From contig CAWUCO010000199.1 in the NCBI GenBank assembly GCA_963920705.1, forward strand, positions 1-64,000: DNA of 64,000 bases, in the 5' to 3' direction. This DNA comes from Odiellus spinosus (lineage: Eukaryota; Arthropoda; Arachnida; Opiliones; Phalangiidae). Of the stretch, positions 56,729-64,000 are shown in pieces. Position 1 is the stretch's first letter, and each line of letters opens with the position of its first letter. The notes beneath the pieces were generated by a model. It did no database searches and was not told the DNA's origin. It worked only from the letters and a program-made list of their open reading frames with translations. A program made the position numbers and the translations under genes.

Positions 56729-57160
56729 TTACTTCAGGTACAGTTTTCGTCTAAAATTCTTGTTTTGACGTGCTAATAGAGGACCATTACTGATATTTTC
56801 ATCATGCAAGTGATCCCAGTAATTGGAAGAATCAAAGGATTGAGCTGGTCGAGAGGTTATTTTCCAAACCGGCTGACAAGACGTTAGCTTCCACTCCTAT
56901 GATAAAAAAAAATATCTTGAATACTGAAATAGACTAATTTCCATACCGTTAATATTTATACTTGAATAGCTCCTTTTATGTTTAGAATAACGAGGCCGTA
57001 TGAAGAACTGTTGAGCTTTTACTGACTGTAAGAGTCTCATATGTCGAGTCCGAAAACACTCACTGCTTGCATGTTTCAATTCTTCGTAGCCAGGCCGTCT
57101 CTTTCCGGTGATAAATGAAAGCCGTGTCGCTGCTCTGTTGACTTCAAATGGTGATGACAT
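56729..57160 (-). CDS. Possible two-exon gene of unknown function
   Basis: Exon 1 from ATG 57,160 is an open, protein-like frame (MSSPFEVNRAATRLSFITGK; LRSYSSIN-type end). After a T-rich tract and acceptor (ATCATAG, ending at 56,897) another frame runs to a TAA at 56,729 and also looks protein-like (WKITSRPAQSFDSSNYWDHL). The obvious donor (ACG/GTATGG, near 56,945) joins them out of phase, leading to a stop after about 22 codons; an in-phase donor (TCA/GTAAAA) lies further upstream. So this may be a real small host gene, a frameshifted remnant or chance. I do not recognise the product. Confidence 0.3.
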
Positions 57161-57444
57161 TCTGCGCTGGTTGATTTTCTCACTTAAGTCACTATAGCTC
57201 TCTTTCGTCTGGTCTCGTCTCCTGGTCTGCTAACGAAGTTCACTCTACACGGCTACTGTTGATTATGAAAATAATCGGAAATGTTTCTTGGTTTTATAGT
57301 GGAGAAATCTGAAGTCTATTTTTTTTTCCAACATCAGATAACCATTTTTTATTCAAAACTGATGTTTTTTTAAACACGGGAAACCTACTGTACTTCTGTC
57401 CAAGGAGAGTTTTCACGACTATAATTTTTCTTAAGAGGTTTAAC

Positions 57445-57705
57445 ATTTTGTATCAATCCGCCTCAGCTTTAAATCTTATGTCGTTTCTATCTTGGATGCC
57501 CGTGTAAACGTACCTTTATTTAGATTCTTCAATCCACCCAAGTTTGCAGCAAGCCTTAGCCTATACTGCCCGTTATACCTTTGCTTTTTGGACTAAATCA
57601 TATATGGAAAACAGATTAGCGCGTGTTGCCAATCAAGCTGGTATTAAACGGTCACATTTTATTAAATTTTTGGGAAATTTCTTAAATAGCTTATCTACAG
57701 TTTAA
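57445..57705 (+). repeat. Dispersed repeat E, copy 1
   Basis: Shares TTTATTTAGATTCTTCAAT, AGTTTGCAGCAAG, TATACCTTTGCTTTTTGGAC and TGGTATTAAACGGTCACAT with 58,173-58,375, and in inverted form with 60,005-60,185. Confidence 0.85.
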
Positions 57706-57708
57706 TAA

Positions 57709-58165
57709 ATAAAATTTTTGTTCATCAATTTAGAACCACTTAATAAAGATCGCTAGGTTTATGTTTTAACCTTTTCGTAACCCATTCAGCCACCTTTCTC
57801 TCTATTACTTCATATACCTTATCAATCTTTCATTATAGAAATATATGTTTAACTAAGAGAAGCACTCGTAAACAATAAACTATACTTTGTCTCTATTAGC
57901 TCGAATTCAATGGTATTCCTTATCATTCTACTGTTTAAGAAATAAAATTTTTGTTTATCATTTTGAAGCAATTAATAAAAATCGGCTAAGCTTATGATTT
58001 CACCCTTTTGTAACCAATTTAGGCACCTAACTCTCTATTACTTCATATAATTTATCAATATTTCATTATTTCAATCTGTGTTTAACTAGAGAAACTCTCG
58101 TACCGAAAGAAGTCTTATCAAATTTTGCCAAAGTACCTTTGTCTGTATTAATTCGAATTCAGTGG
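57709..58165 (-). repeat. Dispersed repeat H, inverted copy (two units)
   Basis: Complement of the words of repeat H, with two units of about 230 bp ending at CCTTTGTCTGTATTAATTCG. Confidence 0.85.
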
Positions 58166-60190
58166 ACGGTGGGTGTATACGCACTTTTATTTAGATTCTT
58201 CAATACACCCCAAGTTTGCAGCAAGACTAAGCCTATACTGCCCGTTATACCTTTGCTTTTTGGACTAAATGATATATGGAAAACAGCTAAGCGCATGTTG
58301 CCAACTCTAGCTGGTATTAAACGGTCACATTTCATTAAATCTTTGGGAAATTTCTTAAATATCTTCTAAACTATCTCGAATTTTTAATTGATTTTTCAGC
58401 TTCTTTATTAATTAGATTCAGTTTAACAATATTATTATATTAAATTAATATTTAAATGAATTATACGCTTCAATTCACTAAAAGATATCGCGGCATAAGG
58501 CCAAAATAGTTAGGGCATGGAAAAGGGGTATATATCGCTAACCTTTATTCACCGAGCGAGTAACCGAGAAGAGTTGGGGAAAACCCCCCCCCCCCTTCTC
58601 AACGTCTACACGTTTATCGTAACCCGTAGAGGGAGGAGATGACTGGAGTGGAAGGTTGATGTGGACTATATTAGTATGGCCCGCTGAGATCGGATACTAG
58701 AGGTTGGACCTTGGTGTGAGGATGGTCGGAGGTGATTATAACAGTGGGAGACGTCCCATTGCGTATAATCGCCTTCAACTGTCCAGTAAAGTGGATGGTG
58801 GAATGCGATAATATACAATTGGAGACGTCCTGTTGTATATAATTGCACGACACCTGAAACTCATTGTGGCAGCCACGCTTAAAGGAGGTAATTCCCGTTA
58901 AACGGAATTGAACGATAAGCTGGTATGATAATGTCTCTAGACTTTTGGCTCCACGAGCTAGGTCACAGGATATCCGCTTACACAGGAAGTGACACACACA
59001 CAGACACGACCAGTGTAAAATCTCCCCCTGAACTAAAGTGCAGTCGGGGAGGTAAAAAGTTTTTGTTATTCAGTTAAGGCACCTACGCAAATCAAGCTAC
59101 GCTTAATGGGGGCCAACAAATATCTAATAAGAGAAAAATAAATAATAACAATGATAATTAAAAATCCCTATTGCTAGGACGCTAAACACCTAGGCAAATT
59201 TTAAATGATTAATTCATATATTGGACCAAAAAAATGTGCGCCGCTGCTGTGTTAAAGTATTTTTTTACCTCCCCGAGTGAACTTGTTCACGGGGAGGTTT
59301 TACGTTCGTCGTGTCTGTGTGTCTGTGTGTGTGTCTGTCACTTCCGGTGTAAGCGGATATCCTGTGTACACTATTTCCGGTGTAACCGGATATCACGTGA
59401 CCTAGCACGTAGAGCAAAAAATATGCCATCTTATCGTTCAATTCCGTTCAACGGGAATTCCTATAATCCACATGGATAAGCTTCAGGTGTCGTGCGATTT
59501 TATGCAACCGTGGACGTCTCCCATTGCATATTATCGCCTTCCACCATCCACATCAAACCTCGATGCTGGGCAGTTGAGTATACACAACGGGACGTCTCCC
59601 ACTGTTATAATCACCTCCGACCATCCTAACGCACCAAGGTTCAACCTCCAGTTTCCGATCTCAGCGGGCCATATTAGCGAGGCGTCCCTCACTAATATGG
59701 TCCACATCAATCATCAACTCGCCCCCTCTACGGGTCAGATTTTCGTTCGTAGCTACACTGAGCGCCTGGTGTAATAACTACCTCCAGACATTGAACTTTA
59801 AGTTACAGATACCTAATAATGTTTTTCGATCGCCTTATATACCACTTTTTTTACACTAACGCGTTGTAGCCTTATGGCGTGGTATCTTTCAGTGAATTGA
59901 AACGAAATGTTCATTTAAACTATAATTAAAATTTCTTAAATTACTTAACTTAGTCTAATTAATAATTTCGCTGAAAATTAAATTAAAATTAAATGTTATT
60001 TTAGAAGATATTTAAGAAATTGTCTAAGAATTTTGTGAAATTTGTGTGTTCAATACCAGCTCGAGTTGGCAGCACGCGTTAAGCTATTTTCCATGTACCA
60101 TTTAGTCCAAAAACATAGGTATAAAGGTATTGTAGGCTTAGGCTTGCTGCAAACTCAGGGTGGATTGGAAAACTAATACAGTTCAACTTC
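58165..60190. repeat. Large imperfect palindrome
   Basis: Outer arms: 58,165-58,500 (repeat E) against 59,860-60,190. Inner arms: 58,590-59,060 against 59,257-59,790 (shared GCCCGCTGAGATCGGA, GGATATCCGCTTACAC, CGGGGAGGT). Loop about 59,060-59,257. The arms are diverged, with indels. Overlapping open frames in the inner arms (58,666-58,997 and 59,234-59,774) mirror each other and are not genes. A (GT)n tract lies at 59,318-59,338. Confidence 0.8.
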
Positions 60191-60299
60191 TACGCATATG
60201 GAAGTAGTCTTGTTTTTTATCTATTTTAATTGATTGATTTAATTTTTTAGCTTAGCCTCAGTTATTAAAATGTATAGGTGTTTTTTTTTATTTTGTTTA

Positions 60300-60790
60300 T
60301 CGCATATATAAAAGCGTGAAATACTATTTAGGCCGTCAGAGAAAAAGCTGGGATCGAAGAGCTGGTTACCTTTTCGCTCGCTGTACCAATTCACTAGTGT
60401 GATGGTAATTCGACAGCGGCTCTTAGCTGCTTCGACTGGCGTTTCTCTCCGTGGAGTGATACCTCCTTTACCTCGGTGTCGAGGAGAGCTAATACACGTG
60501 TGTTTGGGCTTCGTACTTGTACATAACCTTAAGGCCTGCGTAAAAGCCTCATATAATGTAAGGTCTTATGGGTGATTTGCACTTGACTTTTGGAGCGAAT
60601 GTACCCGTATATCTAACTTAAACTTCTCCATTACCTACTTTGATTTTCATGTACTTGAGTTCCGTGACTGGAATGTGCTTTAAACCCAATCTTTAATAAT
60701 TCGCCATTGAATAACAAACCAACTATTACCACGTAGGATAGGAGACATGATAATTGAGGTCTACATGTTGAATAACCTGCCACAAACTTG
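60300..60790 (+). repeat. LTR-like or promoter-like repeat, copy 2
   Basis: ATATATAAAAGCG box, then CGCTGTACCAATTC and later TACTTGAGTTCCGTGACTGG, paralleling 20,935-21,480. Confidence 0.35.
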
Positions 60791-60884
60791 TTAATGCCTA
60801 CTGTCGTTTATTTTCGGTGACATTTTAGCTAGTGTGTAGTCACGTAAAATAACGTTTGTTTCACAACTTGTGTTGTACACTAAA

Positions 60885-61640
60885 GCCATGTATAGGTTCA
60901 ATTTGATATAACATTTTGCCTTTTACGTTACTTGGTCTACAAATACTCTACAACCGTCAAAATTCTGATATTGTTTTAAAAGAAGAACCTTGACCTTGTG
61001 TATTTAATCTCATATCGAGATTAAATGTTTTTCGCATCTAATTTTAATTGGTTTATCAATATGTTATTTGTATAGATATTTTTTTAAGATTTTATATTTT
61101 TTAGATTAAAATAAATTTATTATTCAGGAAGATTTTGTAGAATCTAGTTCTCAGGATTACCGGTGTTGAAAATTTATTTTGCTAATGTTATCTTGATGTC
61201 TGTGTTTTCTGCCCGCTATTTGGTAGTGGTAAGATTAATATTTTTCATTTTAATTAATTGACTTATTTGGCGTTTATTTGATAATTTGCTTTACTTAAAT
61301 TGTTCGTGTAAGGGCTATTTTACATATTACCAAAGATTGCTAATTTCAGTTGTCTTAATTCTGATTTTTTTGTTTTAATACTGAATTATGGACTGGATTA
61401 TTTATCTTGAAATCTATGTGGTTATATCTTATTTATTTTCCTTTTTTTCTCTAGTTAGGTTTGGTTTTAAGTAGAGAATTATTTAGGGTTTTGTTGGTAT
61501 ACTGAAGAAATGCATATAGGTTCAATGTGATATAATATTTTGCCTATTGGCGTTACTTGGTCTGCAAATACTCTAGAGCCTTCAAAATTATTATATGGTT
61601 TTAAAAGAAGAACCTTGACCTTGCTTATTTTACTCGATAC
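60885..61640 (+). repeat. Pair of direct repeats of about 130 bp
   Basis: 60,890-61,020 and 61,510-61,640 share ATAGGTTCAAT(T/G)TGATATAA, GTTACTTGGTCT and AAAAGAAGAACCTTGACCTTG. The spacer is AT-rich and noncoding. Confidence 0.85.
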
Positions 61641-62359
61641 GCATTTATATTAAAATTAATTCATTATTCAGCAAATTTTTTTTCCGACTCTGGTTCTCAA
61701 AATTTTATTTTGAATTAAGTTTGATTCTTTTGCATTCAAATTTATCTTGATAACAAGTATATTTCTGATCTGAATTATTGGTTTAATATATTTGGTGTTT
61801 AATTGAGATATTATTTCTTTTTGCTTTCAATCTTCGTCTTCCACAAATGCCATAAATTTTAATATTTTAGGTAAGGTTAGGTTAGTTAACATCACGTGGT
61901 TGTCGGGGAGGTAATATTTTGGTTTCCCAACTTGTTTAATCAACAACTGATGTCACATGCTTCTTAAAACCAATCATTAACAAGTTAAAACAACATTAAA
62001 ATTGAGGAATCTAAACACCTTCGTTTAGACCAGTTTATTTTTTAACCGCCTTCTTTTCTTCCCCCAGTTTTACAAAAATGCCTCTAGCTTAACTAAACAC
62101 CTGTGATGAGGAACCAAATGCACTCGTTTAGATCATGTTTTTTTATTGAAGACGTTTAGGGTTTAAATATGTTTAAGGTTAATTTGTGGGCTTAAAAAGT
62201 GTTCAGTTCGCAACCGTTTAGCTTTTAAACTTAATTAGTTTGCTCCGTTTAGGTTTAAAACTTGTGATACATTGAGTGTTTAGATTAAAAACGTGATTAA
62301 CATTGAGTGTATAGGTTTAACTTTGGTAGAAACGTCAAATACCTAAACGTTTTTTTTTC
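61641..62359. other. Noncoding region
   Basis: Contains the inverted repeat end 61,863-61,940 and repeated GTTTAGGTTTAA-type words at 62,150-62,340. No gene. Confidence 0.5.
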
Positions 62360-62500
62360 TGTGTACGTCATCACTATGGTCGCGTGATTTTGCTATTGTT
62401 GAGTCTACAGTTGATTTTCGCGCGTAATTATGGCATAAGAGTAAAAAGGTCGCTTTCGCACGGTCTTTTTCGTAAAAGTACCAAATCTAGATAAAGTCAT
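62360..62500 (+). repeat. Dispersed repeat D, partial copy
   Basis: ATGGTCGCGTGATTT, CTACAGTTGATT and GGTCGCTTTCGC words match 15,060-15,180. Confidence 0.75.
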
Positions 62501-62912
62501 ACCTTTCCTCGCATGATAAAAAAACCCCTACACTCGATATAGAGTGGAATAATTAGAAATCCATAAATTCTTGTAAAATCATGATTAATCTACTCTTGTT
62601 ATAATTATCCATTTTGAAATGGATTTCCTTCTAATATCATTGAATTTTTGAGGATGCTGTGGTAAAATTCTCAGAATATACAGGCGTGAATTTGATGTTC
62701 AAATTGAAAATGAATTTCACGAGTTACTTCTCGAGGTATGTTGAAGTAGTGACGATAACCGCAGCTCCAAAACCATCAAGGTTCTCCACCACAAACATTC
62801 TTGAGATAGACTCTATTGTAAGTTCTCGCGCGGTATCTTTGACTGTACTAAAGTGATTGCGTAATTAGTCGTTTGGGTCATGTGACTCCTTTTCGCTCTA
62901 TCCCATTATTAT
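62501..62912. other. Unassigned spacer
   Basis: A 65-codon open frame (62,659-62,856) has no recognisable feature and is not called. Confidence 0.4.
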
Positions 62913-63181
62913 CAAAAGTTTATGACTTTATTCCATAAAAGTAAACAGCGCGCGGTAGCTTAATACTATCAGCAGGGGTCCGGATAAATGTACCGGCATA
63001 TTCTGCAGGATTCGAGACACTCTAGCGGCCGCAGTCACCACGTTGGAGGACTTCGAAGTTGGGGAAGACGATATAGGTAAGCAGGGCCCACCTAAATTCC
63101 AACTCTCCCTCGGACCCGACTCAAAATATCGAGGAAGAGTCCAAATCACTCGAGGCAGACGGGGATGATGACTTTTTTTGG
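62913..63181. mobile_element. MITE C, copy 4
   Basis: CAAAAGTTTATGACTTTATT start; internal GCGGCCGCAGTCACCA and TCAAAATATCGAGG shared with other copies; end near GATGACTTTTTTTGGC. Confidence 0.8.
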
Positions 63182-64000
63182 CTATTTTTAAGCTAGTACC
63201 TATGCTGAAAGAATTAAGCTACGGGTGTTAAAACTTCCATTGTACAAAGTTATTTGATATATGTTCCCTTTGCTCTGATTTTTGTAACGTAGGAAAATTT
63301 GAATGATGTTTTGTATTATATGTCCATTTAATTAAATAATAAGATGAATCTTGTAATGTATAATTTTTAGGGTATTTTGTTTTAATTTTTAAGGGATAGT
63401 TTGTTTCCACAATCCAGTAGAATGCATGTTTTTATAGTCAAGGCCTTTTGGAAAAAATATAGGCACAGAACTAGAAACCAGTTTTGAATAGAAGAAAGTT
63501 AGGGCCAAGGCCCCTCGTGGCAGAAGTAACTATTTTAGATAATAGGAACGAATGTTCCGTGACGTGTGTCGTTTGGGGAAAACTCGAGAAACCCCCCCAA
63601 ACAATAACGTACGTCACTGAACACCTGAATGAAGGCGTTAGGCGAAAGGGGCGCAACGCGCGCTTAGAGTATTAGGTAGGAATCGCCCCAAAAGAATGAA
63701 AAGGGGGTTTGTGAGAAAAAAGTAGAAGCTATAGAGTATAGGGCAGTTCGTTTCTGGTTTTTATAAAAAAAAGGTTAAGGAGTTTTCGTTGGACTGCGGC
63801 CCTTCGAAAGGAAATCCTTTAGTTTAAGAAAGAGTTATAGAAGATAGAACAGTAGTTTAAGTCCCTATTAAAGCTAGGGTAAGGGCAAGCTAAAGTAATA
63901 AGTAGAAATTAGCAATTTTGAATTTGATCCAATAAAAAAGTAAAGTTTGAACTAAACAACGCCTAAGTTTTTAACTCAAAAATCCACTAACCCCACGTGC
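63182..64000. other. Unassigned terminal region
   Basis: Short mirrored open frames at 63,471-63,675 on both strands lack any family feature. The last 150 bp (AATAAAAAAGTAAAG, then CCACTAACCCCAC) could be an LTR end, but the window stops here. Confidence 0.4.

Noticed and set aside
59234-59774. Open frames of 81 and 100 codons and their mirror frames at 58,666-58,997
   Set aside because: They lie in the arms of a palindrome and mirror each other; composition is repeat-like.
56145-61940. A single 5.8-kb element bounded by CAAGTTGGGAAACC inverted ends
   Set aside because: The ends are inverted and similar, but no target duplication or internal gene supports one unit; separate copies are equally likely.

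Overview
The window is AT-rich, intron-containing eukaryotic DNA made almost entirely of transposable elements. I found no confident host gene. An arthropod, probably an insect, fits best: a BEL/Pao retrotransposon with a primer-binding site complementary to an insect-type tRNA-Phe, DDE transposases with a C-terminal SWIM finger, Helitron Rep/helicase, many foldback MITEs and stretches rich in TTAGG-like words. Hemiptera is a guess.

Layout. 1-2.4 kb: (GA)n microsatellite and the 3' part of an L1/Tx1-like LINE (minus strand), which abuts 2.4-5.1 kb, a broken protein-primed DNA polymerase B relic (plus strand). 5.1-8.2 kb: G-rich repeats and MITEs. 8.2-12.9 kb: a DDE/SWIM transposase gene facing an inverted copy of its own 3' half. 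13-22 kb: MITEs, dispersed repeats and a TTAGG-like minisatellite. 22.3-25.0 kb: a long-armed foldback element carrying a captured ORF. 27.9-30.0 kb: a deleted BEL/Pao element (LTR, tRNA-Phe PBS, gag). 31.0-34.9 kb: a decayed Helitron helicase and Rep (minus strand). 49.7-52.4 kb: the split-off Helitron end, then a broken BEL/Pao pol (minus strand) with a GC-rich insertion. 52.4-64 kb: repeats, foldbacks, a LINE scrap, and one possible small two-exon gene at 56.7-57.2 kb.

The centrepiece is a 14,828-bp Polinton/Maverick (adintovirus-like) element at 34,886-49,713. It has terminal inverted repeats of about 740 bp that are almost identical, and a perfect 6-bp target duplication (CCTGTG). All its main ORFs are open. 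Rightward genes: an exonuclease-fold-like protein, a spliced protein of unknown function, and a ten-exon protein-primed DNA polymerase. Leftward genes, densely packed: a protein of unknown function, a spliced packaging ATPase, two small structural-type proteins, a membrane protein, a chromodomain integrase, penton-like protein, pX-like protein, major capsid protein and an adenain-like protease. Together these would replicate the DNA, cut and integrate it, and build and mature an icosahedral capsid. The element landed inside the Helitron reading frame, and the frame reads continuously across the empty site. Near-identical TIRs and open ORFs indicate a recent insertion.

Limits: everything was read by eye. 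Family assignments come from motifs and remembered family features, not from database searches. Repeat boundaries are usually good to a few bases where a junction is quoted, and otherwise to tens of bases.
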